A DNA stretch of 64,000 bases from Kribbella voronezhensis (GTDB taxonomy: Bacteria; Actinomycetota; Actinomycetes; Propionibacteriales; Kribbellaceae): assembly GCF_004365175.1 (NCBI RefSeq), contig NZ_SOCE01000001.1, forward strand, positions 3,355,403 through 3,419,402, read 5' to 3'. Below are positions 6,940-15,909 of the stretch, in pieces. Under the pieces are notes generated by a model. The model made no database searches and was not told the origin of the DNA. It saw only the letters and a program-made list of their open reading frames with translations. The position numbers and the translations under genes are program-made. Every line of letters starts with the position of its first letter. The first letter of the stretch is position 1.

Positions 6940-8025
6940 TCAGGTCAGCCAGGAGGCGTAGAAGATGCCTAGGCCTAGGGAGACGAAGATGCCGGCGACG
7001 ATCCAGAAGCGGATTACTACGGTGACCTCGGCCCAGCCCAGGTGTTCGAAGTGGTGGTGGATGGGGGTGATGCGGAAGATGCGGCGGCCGGTGCCGGTGA
7101 GGCGTCTGGTCAGTTTGAAGGTGATCATCTGGAGAAGGACGGAAAGGGTCTCCAGGACGAACAGGCCGCCGACGGCGGCCATCAAAAGTTCGGTGCGGGA
7201 CATGATCGCCAGTCCGGCCAAGGCGCCGCCGATGGCGAGGGAGCCGACGTCGCCCATGATGATCCGGGCGGGCTTGGCGTTCCACCAGAGGAAGCCGACG
7301 CAAGCCGCGGCGATGGCGGCCGAGAAGACTGCGAGGTCGAGCGGGTCGCGTACCTGATAGCACTGCGACTCCACCACAGTGGGTCGCGCGGAGTCACACA
7401 GCTGGTTGTTCTGCCAGATGTTCACGATCGCGTACGCGCCGAAGATCAACGCCGAGGCGCCGGCGAGCAGCCCGTCGGCGCCGTCCGTGAGGTTGGCGCC
7501 GTTGGAGGTGGCGGCGACGATGAACCAGATCACCAGCAGCACCACGACCAGCGGCAGCTTGATCCACCAGTCATGGGTGGTGGAGATGTACTGCGACGCC
7601 GGCCGGACGCCGCGCCCGTCGGCGAAGAATTGCGTGGCCAGGATCCCGAAGGCGAGCGCGACCAGCGTCTGACCCGCCATCTTGGCCCGGCTGCTCAGAC
7701 CCTGGTTGTTCTGGGTGTAGACCTTGATGAAGTCGTCGAGGAACCCGACCACTCCGCAGCCGAGGAACAGCAACATCAGGAGCCAAGCACTGGCGCTCGG
7801 CGACCGGCCGGTCAAGATCGTCGCCGCCAGATAGGCCGCGGTGGCGCTCAACAGGATCGCGAGACCGCCCATGGTCGGCGTACCGCGCTTGACGTGGTGT
7901 GTCGTCGGTCCGTCGTGCCGGATCGGCTGGCCGAAGCCGTGCCGGACGAAGTACCGGATCAGGAACCGGGTTCCGAGCAAGGAGCAGAGCGCCGCCAGCG
8001 CGCCGCTCAGGAGTATTGCCCGCAC
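6940..8025 (-). CDS. mraY: Phospho-N-acetylmuramoyl-pentapeptide transferase
   Basis: MraY moves phospho-MurNAc-pentapeptide from UDP to undecaprenyl phosphate, making lipid I at the inner face of the membrane. The 361-residue protein has about ten hydrophobic segments and all signature motifs: FLDDFIKV (catalytic Asp pair), SNGANLTDGADGL, MGDVGSLAIGG and TPIHHHFE. GTG at 8025 matches the family N-terminus (VRAILLSGALAAL); ATG at 8097 would add 24 atypical residues. Oddly there are no murF, murD, ftsW or other division genes beside it; only a small kinase follows. This suggests a second, orphan mraY. Confidence 0.93.
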   Translation of the reverse strand: MRAILLSGALAALCSLLGTRFLIRYFVRHGFGQPIRHDGPTTHHVKRGTPTMGGLAILLSATAAYLAATILTGRSPSASAWLLMLLFLGCGVVGFLDDFIKVYTQNNQGLSSRAKMAGQTLVALAFGILATQFFADGRGVRPASQYISTTHDWWIKLPLVVVLLVIWFIVAATSNGANLTDGADGLLAGASALIFGAYAIVNIWQNNQLCDSARPTVVESQCYQVRDPLDLAVFSAAIAAACVGFLWWNAKPARIIMGDVGSLAIGGALAGLAIMSRTELLMAAVGGLFVLETLSVLLQMITFKLTRRLTGTGRRIFRITPIHHHFEHLGWAEVTVVIRFWIVAGIFVSLGLGIFYASWLT

Positions 8026-8095
8026 AACATTCAGCCCCTCTCGGCCAGTCGGGTGGTCGATCCCTTCGAGGCAAGAGGGAGTCGTCTCGTCGCCC

Positions 8096-8155
8096 ATTCT
8101 CGGCCAGGAGAATCGGCAGGTCGGCCAAACATACCGAAGCTGCAGGTTCCTGCAG
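8096..8155. promoter_or_regulatory. Divergent mraY/DinB regulatory region with two palindromes
   Basis: The 183-bp gap between mraY (minus) and the DinB-like gene (plus) holds ATTCTC-N6-GAGAAT at 8096-8113 and CTGCAGGttCCTGCAG at 8140-8155. Either could be an operator; the first could also be a hairpin in the mraY leader RNA. Confidence 0.3.
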
Positions 8156-8208
8156 AAAGCCGCCGGAAACCGATGGTGGCCGGCTCCAGGCGTACGTAAG
8201 GTGCCGGC

Positions 8209-8715
8209 ATGTCGATGTGGAGCACGCCCGAGCGACCTGAGCCGCCGAACAATCCGAGCGACGAGCGGGCCGCGCTCGAGGATCGCCTCGAGTACCAGCG
8301 CACGACCCTGCTGCAGAAATGCGGCGGGCTGACGCCGGAACAGCTGACGCTGCGGTCGGTGCCACCGTCGAAGCTCTCGCTACTCGGCCTGGTTCGGCAC
8401 CTGTCCGGAGTCGAGGCCTGGTTCCATGCGTACGACGGGCAGCCGGACCACCTCTATTTCTGGAACTACGTACCGGGCTCGCCGAACAGCTTCGACGTCG
8501 TCGACAGCGCGCGGGCCGCCGACGATCTGGCGAGCTACCAAGCGAGTGTCACCCGATCGCGCGAGGCCGTCGCCGGCCTCGGTCTCGATGAGGCCAGCCC
8601 GGGTGAGGACTACACGCTGCGGTGGATCTACCTGCACATGATCGAGGAATACGCCCGCCACAACGGCCATGCGGACCTTCTCCGCGAACGTATCGACGGC
8701 GCCACCGGCGAATAA
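8209..8715 (+). CDS. DinB-superfamily protein (DUF664, mycothiol-transferase-like)
   Basis: The 168-residue protein has a four-helix DinB/YfiT-like fold with conserved metal-ligand histidines: LLGLVRHLSGVEAWF near residue 65 and HMIEEYARHNGHADLLRE near residue 150. DUF664 members in actinobacteria belong to the group of mycothiol- or other thiol-dependent S-transferases, metal-dependent enzymes of detoxification. A TAAGGT box is placed 6 nt before ATG 8209, suggesting leaderless expression. The gene is divergent from mraY. Confidence 0.87.
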   Translation: MSMWSTPERPEPPNNPSDERAALEDRLEYQRTTLLQKCGGLTPEQLTLRSVPPSKLSLLGLVRHLSGVEAWFHAYDGQPDHLYFWNYVPGSPNSFDVVDSARAADDLASYQASVTRSREAVAGLGLDEASPGEDYTLRWIYLHMIEEYARHNGHADLLRERIDGATGE

Positions 8716-8755
8716 CCGATTGCGTGGCCGCGAGGGGTCGCGAAGACTCGGGGGA

Positions 8756-9513
8756 ATGGACGACGGTGAGCTCGAGCGATTACTGCGGAATGAGCGGTAT
8801 CCGCGGTCCGCCAAGTATTCGGCTCGGTGGATGGTCGACAATTCGATGGGCCCGCATCCTGTCTGGCAGGCGGAGGCCTTGAGTGAGCTCATGCCGCTCG
8901 AGCCTGGAATGCGGGTGCTCGACATGGGATGCGGTACTGCGTTGAGCTCGATCTTTCTCGCCAACGAGTTCGGCATCGAAGTCTGGGCGACCGATCTGTG
9001 GGTCAAGCCCGAGGAGAACTTGCGCCGCGTGATCGAGGCGAATGCAGAAGGCCAGGTGCACCCGATTTACGCGGAAGCCCATTCGCTGCCGTTCGCCGAG
9101 AATTTCTTCGACGCGATCGTCAGTATCGGCGCCTACCACTACTTCGGCACCGACGACCTCTATCTCGGGTATTTCTCCCGTTTCGTGAAACCGGCGGCCG
9201 GATCGGCATCGCTCTCCCCGGTTCCGCCGAAGAGCCCGAGACGCTTCCGCCACCGCACCTCGAGTCCTACTGGAATTGGGACTTCTGCGCCTGGCACAGC
9301 CCGGCCTGGTGGCGGCAGCACTGGGAGAAGACCGGAATGGTCACCGTCGAGGTCGCTGATCAACTGCCGCACGGCTGGCAGGACTGGTTGCAGTGGAACG
9401 ACGTCTGCGACGAGGACGGCGGTACGCCGGGACGCGAGGAAGCCCAGATGCTCCGCGCGGACGGCGGCCGAACCCTCGGCCTTACCCGCGTCATTGCCCA
9501 CCGCAACAACTGA
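8756..9513 (+). pseudogene. SAM-dependent methyltransferase with a one-base frameshift
   Basis: The first part (from ATG 8756, just after GGGGGA) encodes a class I methyltransferase: VLDMGCGTALSS (SAM-binding motif I, about residue 60), VWATDLW (motif II) and FDAIVSIGAYHYF (motif IV). Around 9190-9200 the frame must shift by one base for the protein to continue as GGRIGIALPGSAEEPE...WWRQHWEKTGM to the stop at 9511-9513. A single missing G in the GG/CGG run after AAACC would explain it. As given, translation instead continues in an unlike frame to 9556. It is either a true frameshift mutation or a sequencing error. Confidence 0.75.
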
Positions 9514-9525
9514 CAACTGCCTGGG

Positions 9526-10023
9526 ATGCCGATGGCCGCCGTCGTACTCGAGCTGACAGTCCGGGACCTGACTGACAACGATCTGCCTGCGTGCAGCTTT
9601 GCCGGCAGCGAACTCCACCTGATGCAGGTTGCCGAGCAACTCAACCGAGCGCGGCATGGCGAGCTCGACTACCTCGCCGTCTGCACGAAGGCCGACCTGC
9701 CCGTAGCAATCGGCGCAGTCGACTACGTGCCGCATCCGGGTGCGGGTTTGCTGACCCAGTTTGGCGTCCACCCAGCCCTGCAGTCCTGTGGGATCGGGAC
9801 GGTGCTCGTCGCGGCCGCCGAGCAGCGGATCTCGGCCCGAGGTCTCGATCGAGCCGAGCTCGCCGTCGAGCTGAGCAACCCCCGAGCCCGCGCCCTGTAC
9901 GAGCGGCTGGGGTACGTCGCGTACGGCGAAGTACTCGAATCCTGGGACCAGCAAGACTCGACCGGCGCGATTACGCGGTACGAGACCCCGTGCACTCAGA
10001 TGCGCAAGAGCCTCAGCTGGTGA
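9526..10023 (+). CDS. GNAT-family N-acetyltransferase
   Basis: The 165-residue protein has the GNAT acetyl-CoA-binding motif A: LLTQFGVHPALQSCGIGTVLVAAAEQRI (V-H-P...Q-x-x-G-I-G) at about residues 75-105, and motif B with NPRARALYERLGYVAYGE near residue 125. It transfers an acetyl group from acetyl-CoA to an amine; substrate unknown. Two close ATGs (9526 and 9532) are possible starts. It lies 12 nt after the methyltransferase remnant, so they may share a transcript. Confidence 0.88.
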   Translation: MPMAAVVLELTVRDLTDNDLPACSFAGSELHLMQVAEQLNRARHGELDYLAVCTKADLPVAIGAVDYVPHPGAGLLTQFGVHPALQSCGIGTVLVAAAEQRISARGLDRAELAVELSNPRARALYERLGYVAYGEVLESWDQQDSTGAITRYETPCTQMRKSLSW

Positions 10024-10065
10024 CCTCCTCGGGCGCAAAGATGCCGGGACCGGCAGCGCGAGGAG

Positions 10066-11316
10066 ATGGCATTGACGAGCATGGCAAGAGCGCTGGGCGC
10101 ATCCCTTGTCCTCGGCGCGATTCTGATGGCGTGGGTGGCTTCTGGCGTTGGGATCACGTCACCGTTCGAGGCCGATGATCCAAGCGAGCTGACCGCCACG
10201 TACGCCGTACTCGGGGCGTGGCTCGTCGCCTACCTCCTGCTGGCCGGCCTCGTCGCCATCGATGCGGGGCGTCTGGCGCGGAGTGGTGATCTCGATGCGC
10301 TCCAGCGGTCGGCGAACTTCGCGAAACTCACCGCGCTCCCGTTCTTCGCGCTGAACTTCGTCGTACTCGCCGAAGCGGTCGCGGTCATCGGCTCCAATGA
10401 TCGGGACCGATTCGGTCTCGACGGGTTCGCCGCGGCGCTGGGGTTCATGGTCCTGACGTACGTCGTGCTGCTGCCGACATCGGCGTACGGCGTGGCCTGT
10501 CTGACCCACTTGAAGAAGACCGGTCAGGTCGGACGGGCCTTCTTCGGCATCAACCTGGTGCTGCATTTCCTGTTCGTCGTCGACGTGCTCAGCGCGATCG
10601 TGGTGATCGAGGTCGCCAGGGATCGCCTCGGGACGGCGCGCCGGCCGAGCGCCGTACTGCGGAACCTCTTGGCCGTCGTCCTGGCCCTAGGCTCGGCGGT
10701 CGCGATCGTCTGGCTGGCGTTCGTCGTGATCTACTACTGGTTCGATCCGCCGACGACGGCGTTCTTCTGGGACGGGATGCAGCAGCTCACGATCTCCACG
10801 CCGGTGGAATTCGTCCTGCTCGTGCTCGTCCCGATCGTGCCCCTGATCACGTTCCGCACGGCTGTCCAGCTCTTCCTGCGCGACGACCTCGACGCGCTGT
10901 GGCGATCGGCCCGCACCGTCAAACTCACGATGATCCCACTGTTCGTCCAGAACTTCGTGCTCTGCGTGTTCGTCGTCGCCGTGGTGGCGTTCTTCCCGGT
11001 CATCCTCACGCGAGGGGCGCTCCTCGAAGGCGGTCCATTGGTCCTGACCGTCCTCGGAACCATCGCCGCCGCAGGTTTCGTCCCGGCGCTCATCGGCACC
11101 TACCTGATGATGCTGCCCACCTCGATCTACAGCATCACCTGCCTCGCCCTGCTGATGCGCCACCGCGCCGTCAGCCCACGCTTCTTCGCGATCCACCTGA
11201 TCCTGCAGCTCGTCTTCGTCACCGACATCATCAGCACCCTCGTGATCGCGCGCCGAGCCCACCACCTCCAGTCCACGCCGATCCGGCGCACCGAGCCCAC
11301 CGCCGTACCGGGCTGA
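10066..11316 (+). CDS. Polytopic membrane protein made of two homologous halves
   Basis: The 416-residue protein has about ten hydrophobic segments. Its halves repeat the same pattern. Half one: DLDALQRSANFAKLTALPF, LLPTSAYGVACL and RAFFGINLVLHFLFVVDVLS. Half two: DLDALWRSARTVKLTMIPL, MLPTSIYSITCL and RFFAIHLILQLVFVTDIIS. This indicates internal gene duplication and fusion, common in transport-like proteins. No catalytic motif or transporter signature is recognised. The start is uncertain: ATG 10066 has GAGGAG directly abutting it, TTG 10072 has it at ideal spacing, and ATG 10081 is also in frame. Confidence 0.82.
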   Translation: MALTSMARALGASLVLGAILMAWVASGVGITSPFEADDPSELTATYAVLGAWLVAYLLLAGLVAIDAGRLARSGDLDALQRSANFAKLTALPFFALNFVVLAEAVAVIGSNDRDRFGLDGFAAALGFMVLTYVVLLPTSAYGVACLTHLKKTGQVGRAFFGINLVLHFLFVVDVLSAIVVIEVARDRLGTARRPSAVLRNLLAVVLALGSAVAIVWLAFVVIYYWFDPPTTAFFWDGMQQLTISTPVEFVLLVLVPIVPLITFRTAVQLFLRDDLDALWRSARTVKLTMIPLFVQNFVLCVFVVAVVAFFPVILTRGALLEGGPLVLTVLGTIAAAGFVPALIGTYLMMLPTSIYSITCLALLMRHRAVSPRFFAIHLILQLVFVTDIISTLVIARRAHHLQSTPIRRTEPTAVPG

Positions 11317-11326
11317 GGTCTTGTCG

Positions 11327-11872
11327 ATGACCGGAGACGCCACGACCCGGCTCGTCGTACTGCGTGGGAACTCCGGGTCGGGCAAGTCGACCACTGCGCA
11401 GGAACTCCGGAAGCGGATCGGGCGCGGGATCGCCTGGATCGAGCAGGACTACCTGCGAAGGATCCTGCTGCGGGAGCACGATCGCCCGGGCGCTCCGAAC
11501 ATCGGGTTGATCGATCAGACCGCGCGGTACGCGCTCGACCACGGCTACCACGTCGTACTGGAAGGCATCTTCTACAACCCGACGTACGGCGACATGCTCC
11601 GCCGGCTGATCGCGGATCACGCGGGCGTCACCGGCGTGTACTACTTCCAGCTCGCCTTCGACGAGACGATCCGGCGCCACGCAACCCGCGAACTGGCGAA
11701 GGTCGTCGACGCCGAGCAGATGCGCGACTGGTACCAGCCGTGCGACCTCCTCGGCGTACCGGGCGAGCAAGTCATCGACTCGTCCAGCACCTTGGACGAC
11801 ACCGTCGAGCGGGTGATCCGGGACCTCACCTGGACGGCCGGCGGAAGCGTCGCCCACCCCGTCGAGGACTGA
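11327..11872 (+). CDS. P-loop (zeta-toxin/AAA-like) kinase
   Basis: The 181-residue protein has a Walker A motif LRGNSGSGKSTTAQEL at about residues 12-27, followed by WIEQDYLRRILLREHD and HGYHVVLEGIFYNPTYGDML. The pattern fits small AAA_33/chloramphenicol-phosphotransferase-like kinases. It probably phosphorylates a small molecule; identity unknown. ATG 11327 is chosen because GAGG lies 8 nt upstream; an in-frame TTG at 11321 is less likely. It begins 10 nt after the membrane protein stop, so the two may be cotranscribed. Confidence 0.82.
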   Translation: MTGDATTRLVVLRGNSGSGKSTTAQELRKRIGRGIAWIEQDYLRRILLREHDRPGAPNIGLIDQTARYALDHGYHVVLEGIFYNPTYGDMLRRLIADHAGVTGVYYFQLAFDETIRRHATRELAKVVDAEQMRDWYQPCDLLGVPGEQVIDSSSTLDDTVERVIRDLTWTAGGSVAHPVED

Positions 11873-11924
11873 CCGTTCGAAAAGGCGGTGAAGTGCTCCG
11901 ACCGGTCATCTAGGGTCCAGACTC

Positions 11925-12458
11925 ATGGAGTACTTCGTTTACGGGCGGGATCGGGCCGGGGCCGATGACATCAAGGTGCGGCTGGTGGAGGAGCACTGGG
12001 CGTTCATGGACGGGTACGCCGAAGAGCTGATCGCGCGCGGGCCGACCTTGACCGGGCACGACGAGGACGCCGCGTCGACGGGCAGTCTCCACATCGTCGA
12101 CCTTCCGGATGCCGAGGCCGTCAAGACGTTCGTCCACAACGACCCGTACTACGTCGCGGGCGCCTTCGAGTCGGTCGAGATCTACCGCTTCACCAACAAC
12201 TCCGGCCGCACGATGTGGGAGTTCACCGACGCGGTCGAGGGCTTCGAGCGTTTCCTCGTCATCGCCCTGGGCGAGTCCATCCCCGCGCCGCCCGCATCGA
12301 AGCACCTCATCGTGTACGGCGAACTCCGCGCCCTCGACGACGAAGCGCGCCTCGGCTGGGCCGCCACCGTCGAGGCACCGAACGAGCGAGCAGCAGCCGC
12401 CCTCCTCCCCGCGGACAACCCGGAACTCCACCCCTGGACCTTCGGAGGCCGCCGCTGA
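11925..12458 (+). CDS. YCII-related domain protein
   Basis: The 177-residue protein starts MEYFVYGRDRAGADDIKVRL and has the YciI-like ferredoxin fold: HWAFMDGYAEELIARGPTLT, GSLHIVDLPDAEAVKTFVHNDPYYVAGAFESVEI. The HNDPY segment corresponds to the conserved D-P-Y/F of the family. The C-terminal 80 residues are less conserved. Biochemical role unknown; YciI relatives are thought to be enzymes using the conserved His-Asp pair. TAGGGT lies 8 nt before the ATG (leaderless). Confidence 0.82.
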   Translation: MEYFVYGRDRAGADDIKVRLVEEHWAFMDGYAEELIARGPTLTGHDEDAASTGSLHIVDLPDAEAVKTFVHNDPYYVAGAFESVEIYRFTNNSGRTMWEFTDAVEGFERFLVIALGESIPAPPASKHLIVYGELRALDDEARLGWAATVEAPNERAAAALLPADNPELHPWTFGGRR

Positions 12459-12501
12459 CGCGGAGTAGCTTGGTAGCTGTCTCACCGAGGAGTGTGAACC
12501 G

Positions 12502-12726
12502 ATGAGTTCGCGTTTCGACACCATCGTGCGGTGCTCGGCCGGTCACTTGTTCACGACCAAGTGGATGCCCCTCGGCTCCTTCAAAGCCATCCGCCTCGGC
12601 CGCCGCCGCTACCAACGCTGCCCGGTCGGCCACCACTGGGCGATCGTCCGCAAGGTCGCCCCCGACACGCTCACTCCAGAAGAACGCGAGACAGCCGCCC
12701 GAACCCACGACACCTCCGTCATCTGA
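12502..12726 (+). CDS. Small conserved protein with a C-x-x-GH / C-P-x-GHH pattern
   Basis: The 74-residue basic protein reads MSSRFDTIVRCSAGHLFTTKW and later RRYQRCPVGHHWAIVRKV. The paired C-x2-G-H and C-P-x-G-H-H elements look like a minimal zinc ribbon. GAGGAG lies 10 nt upstream of the ATG. Small proteins of this kind are common in actinobacteria; function unknown. Confidence 0.72.
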   Translation: MSSRFDTIVRCSAGHLFTTKWMPLGSFKAIRLGRRRYQRCPVGHHWAIVRKVAPDTLTPEERETAARTHDTSVI

Positions 12727-12747
12727 GCAAGCCGACGGCGCGTAGTA

Positions 12748-13119
12748 CTAGGTGGGGATGCTCTTCGGCCACCAGGAGGGGACGTTGCCGGGGCAGATGG
12801 GGGCGGGAGTGAACGTGGGGGTGCCGGCCCAGGAGTAGAGGGCCAGGTCGGCGATGGCGATCGCGACCGCGGCGGCCAGGAGGGCGGTGAAGAAGCCCTG
12901 GCCCTTGCGGGAGAAGCGGTAGACGAAGTTGAACAGCACCAGGTTCACCACGAACGCCACCGGGACGCCGACGAAGAGCAGGGTGGGGCCGTTGCCGACC
13001 CCGTTGAGGTGGACCCCGCACGCCTTCCACGACCTCGAGGTCAGCACCAGGAGCCCGAAGCCGGCGCTGCCGCCGACGACCAGGGTCAGGAACGACTCGA
13101 ACTTGCTGCCTTTCGCCAT
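12748..13119 (-). CDS. Small integral membrane protein
   Basis: The 123-residue protein starts [20 protein letters not shown] and has three hydrophobic segments (residues 10-27, about 47-68 and about 76-100) and a C-terminal tail rich in Pro and Trp ([15 protein letters not shown]) likely outside the membrane. Two cysteines (about 34 and 110) could pair. A TACCGT box precedes ATG 13119 by about 6 nt. No family recognised. Confidence 0.7.
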   Translation of the reverse strand: MAKGSKFESFLTLVVGGSAGFGLLVLTSRSWKACGVHLNGVGNGPTLLFVGVPVAFVVNLVLFNFVYRFSRKGQGFFTALLAAAVAIAIADLALYSWAGTPTFTPAPICPGNVPSWWPKSIPT

Positions 13120-13481
13120 GTCGTCACGGTAAGCGAAGTGACGGCCACGACGCCGCGATTCGCCCACCCGGCTCGCCCGATCGCAGCGCGTCGAGGACCT
13201 TCGCCACGACGCACCGAAGTTTTTGGCGTGGAAAGCGATTGTCGGCGGAAATCTGTGACGGGCCTCACGCACCAGCGGTTCTCAACACGCCTCCGGGTCG
13301 CGTACCGTTAGTACCACTTGCACACTGGTATACGCCCACCGGGCACACTGGTCTGCGAGGGACACACACCGCCAGCCAGCTGAATCGAACCGCCGGAGAC
13401 CCCGGCGGCCGACGTCGTACCCCCTCAACGGCGAGGGGGACCAGCGCCGCCGGGACGATCGCGAGAGGGAATGAGCCGCCG
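13120..13481. other. Gene-free region upstream of pckG
   Basis: This 362-bp gap separates the divergent membrane-protein gene from pckG and should hold the pckG promoter. The nonamer CACACTGGT occurs twice, at 13321 and 13344, a 23-bp spacing that might be paired regulator half-sites. GAGAGGGA at 13463-13470 is the likely Shine-Dalgarno, 11 nt before the ATG. The extended plus frame across this region lacks coding character. Confidence 0.4.
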
Positions 13482-15356
13482 ATGACGACAACCGCCAGCC
13501 CTGCCCATACCGAGACTGCCCTCAGTGTCGAGAGCCCGGTCACCCCGCCGACATTCGACCTGAGCGACGCCCCGACTGAGCACGCGGGTCTGCTGGCCTG
13601 GGTTGCCGAGGTTGCCGAACTCACCCAGCCCGACCGGATCCACTGGGTCGACGGATCCGACGCCGAGTACGCGAAGCTGACCGACGAACTGATCGCCGCC
13701 GGCACGCTGGTCCGGCTCAACGACGAGAAGAAGCCGAACTCGTTCTGGGCCCGCACCGACCCGTCCGACGTCGCCCGCGTCGAGCAGCGCACGTTCATCT
13801 GCTCGGTCGACGAGGCCGACGCCGGCCCCACGAACAACTGGATGGCGCCGGTCGAGATGAAGGCGCTGATGACGGAGCTGTACCGCGGCAGCATGCGCGG
13901 CCGGACTCTGTACGTCGTGCCGTTCTGCATGGGCCCGTTGACCGCCGAGAAGCCGATGTTCGGCGTCGAGATCACCGACTCGGCGTACGTCGTCGCCTCG
14001 ATGCGGATCATGGCCCGCACCGGCGCCGAAGTACTGGCCAAGATGGGCACCGACGCGAAGTTCGTCCCGTGCCTGCACTCGGTCGGCGCGCCGCTCGAGC
14101 CGGGGCAGAAGGACGTGCCGTGGCCGTGCAATGACGAGAAGTACATCGTCCAGTTCCCCGAGGAGCGGATGATCTGGTCGTACGGCTCCGGCTACGGCGG
14201 CAACTCGCTGCTGGGCAAGAAGTGCTACTCGCTGCGGATCGCCTCGGCGATGGCGCGTGACGAGGGCTGGCTCGCGGAGCACATGCTGATCCTCAAGCTG
14301 ATCTCGCCGGAGAAAAAGGTCCACTACATCGCGGCCGCGTTCCCGAGCGCCTGCGGCAAGACCAACCTGGCGATGCTCGACCCGACCCTGGAGGGCTGGG
14401 AGGTCGAGACGCTCGGCGACGACATCGCCTGGATGCGGTTCGGCGAGGACGGCCGGCTCTATGCGCAGAACCCGGAGTACGGGCTGTTCGGCGTGGCACC
14501 CGGTACCGGCTGGAAGACCAACCCGAACGCGATGCGCACGATCGAGCAGGGCAACTCGCTGTTCACCAACGTCGCGCTGACCGACGACGGTGACGTCTGG
14601 TGGGAGGGCTACTCGCAGACCCCGCCGAACCACCTGACCGACTGGAAGGGCCAGGAGTGGACGCCGGAGTCCGGCGAACTCTCCTCGCACCCCAACAGCC
14701 GCTTCTGTACTCCGATCAAGCAGTGCCCGATCATCGCCGACGAGTACGAGGACCCCAACGGCGTACCGATCTCCGCGATCCTCTTCGGCGGCCGCCGGGC
14801 CACCACGGTTCCGCTGGTCACCGAGGCGCGCGACTGGGACCACGGTGTGTTCATGGGCGCGACGCTGTCGTCGGAGACCACCGCGGCTGCGGTCGGCCAG
14901 GTAGGCGTCGTACGGCGTGACCCGATGGCGATGCTGCCGTTCATCGGCTACAACGCCGGTGACTACCTGAACCACTGGATCACCGTCGGCAAGGACAACG
15001 ACGCGTCCAAGCTGCCGAAGATCTTCTACGTGAACTGGTTCCGCAAGGACGAGGCCGGCAAGTTCGTCTGGCCGGGCTTCAGCGAGAACGGCCGGGTGCT
15101 CAAGTGGGTGATCGACCGGCTCGAAGGCCAGGCGGGCGCGGTTGAGACCCCCATCGGTCGCGTGCCGACCGTCGACTCGCTGGACGTCACCGGGCTGGAC
15201 CTGACCGTCGAGGCGCTGCAGACGGCGCTGCACGTCGACGTCGAGGAGTGGAAGGCCGAGATCCCACTCATCGAGGAGTGGTTCACCAAGCTCGGCGACA
15301 AGGTCCCCGCGGCCCTCAAGCTCGAACTCGACACCCTCAAAACCCGCCTCGGCTAA
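13482..15356 (+). CDS. pckG: Phosphoenolpyruvate carboxykinase (GTP)
   Basis: This enzyme decarboxylates and phosphorylates oxaloacetate to phosphoenolpyruvate with GTP, the entry to gluconeogenesis. The 624-residue protein is full length for the GTP-dependent family. Visible motifs: [12 protein letters not shown], the PEPCK-specific [15 protein letters not shown]-loop near residue 290 with its catalytic Cys, [13 protein letters not shown], and [12 protein letters not shown]. The upstream in-frame extension to 13239 is not family-like. A hairpin terminator follows at 15426. It appears monocistronic. Confidence 0.96.
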   Translation: MTTTASPAHTETALSVESPVTPPTFDLSDAPTEHAGLLAWVAEVAELTQPDRIHWVDGSDAEYAKLTDELIAAGTLVRLNDEKKPNSFWARTDPSDVARVEQRTFICSVDEADAGPTNNWMAPVEMKALMTELYRGSMRGRTLYVVPFCMGPLTAEKPMFGVEITDSAYVVASMRIMARTGAEVLAKMGTDAKFVPCLHSVGAPLEPGQKDVPWPCNDEKYIVQFPEERMIWSYGSGYGGNSLLGKKCYSLRIASAMARDEGWLAEHMLILKLISPEKKVHYIAAAFPSACGKTNLAMLDPTLEGWEVETLGDDIAWMRFGEDGRLYAQNPEYGLFGVAPGTGWKTNPNAMRTIEQGNSLFTNVALTDDGDVWWEGYSQTPPNHLTDWKGQEWTPESGELSSHPNSRFCTPIKQCPIIADEYEDPNGVPISAILFGGRRATTVPLVTEARDWDHGVFMGATLSSETTAAAVGQVGVVRRDPMAMLPFIGYNAGDYLNHWITVGKDNDASKLPKIFYVNWFRKDEAGKFVWPGFSENGRVLKWVIDRLEGQAGAVETPIGRVPTVDSLDVTGLDLTVEALQTALHVDVEEWKAEIPLIEEWFTKLGDKVPAALKLELDTLKTRLG

Positions 15357-15425
15357 CCCGAGCAGCCCGGCGAGCCGTCCGTACTACGCCTCGCCGGGCG
15401 CCAGCCCCTCGTACTACGAAGTCGC

Positions 15426-15460
15426 CGAAGCGCCCCGACCACCAAGACCGGGGCGCTTCG
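15426..15460 (+). terminator. Hairpin terminator after pckG
   Basis: CGAAGCGCCCCG (15426-15437) pairs perfectly with CGGGGCGCTTCG (15449-15460) across an 11-nt loop, about 70 nt after the pckG stop. No T-tract follows. Confidence 0.7.
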
Positions 15461-15489
15461 CCGTCCCCGGTCAAGCACAGGTCCCGGGT

Positions 15490-15775
15490 CAGCGCGCCCT
15501 TCCCGAGCCAGCCCACCTCACCGAGCCACCGCGCCTCACCCCGCCAACGCATCTCGCCCGACCAGCGCGCCTCCCCGGGCCAACGTGCCTCCCCAGGCCA
15601 GCGCACGCCACCCGACTACCGCACCGCGCCAGCGGCTCGCCCGACCAGCGCCTCACCCGGGTCAGCGCGCCTCCTCGGGCCAACGGGCCTCCCCAGGCCA
15701 GGACACCCCACCCGACTACCGCACAGCGCCAGCGGCTCGCCTGACCAGCGCCTCACCCGGGTCAGGGCACCTCAC
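15490..15775. repeat. Tandem repeat region: two 100-bp units plus degenerate 18-bp units
   Basis: The segment 15563-15662 is repeated from 15663 to about 15770 with an exact 100-bp offset and roughly 90% identity (for example 15621-15665 and 15721-15765 differ at only two places). Upstream, 15490-15610 contains a degenerate 18-bp unit; on the minus strand it would read as successive RWPGEA-like hexapeptides. All frames look like spurious translations, so I treat this as a non-coding minisatellite in the gap between pckG and the LacI gene. Confidence 0.8.
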
Positions 15776-15909
15776 CTCCGACCACCGTGCTTCGGGGTCG
15801 ATCGGGTGTGCTTCAGCGGCCTCCGGCCGTCACGCTTTGCCGCCTGCAGATCGCGCCGCGGGGCAGCGAGTCTGTTGCCCTAGGCATGTTTTTGCACTTC
15901 TGTCTGCGC

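Noticed and set aside
13321..13352. CACACTGGT direct repeat as a defined operator of pckG
   Set aside because: Only two nonamers with no symmetry or known consensus; mentioned in the gap entry but not strong enough as a feature.
13425..15233. 602-codon minus-strand frame opposite pckG
   Set aside because: Antisense shadow of pckG with Arg/Val-rich non-protein-like composition.
15337..15606. Minus-strand frame of RWPGEA-type hexapeptides as a repeat protein
   Set aside because: The same DNA is repetitive in all frames, has no credible ribosome site and runs into the pckG terminator; a non-coding minisatellite is simpler.
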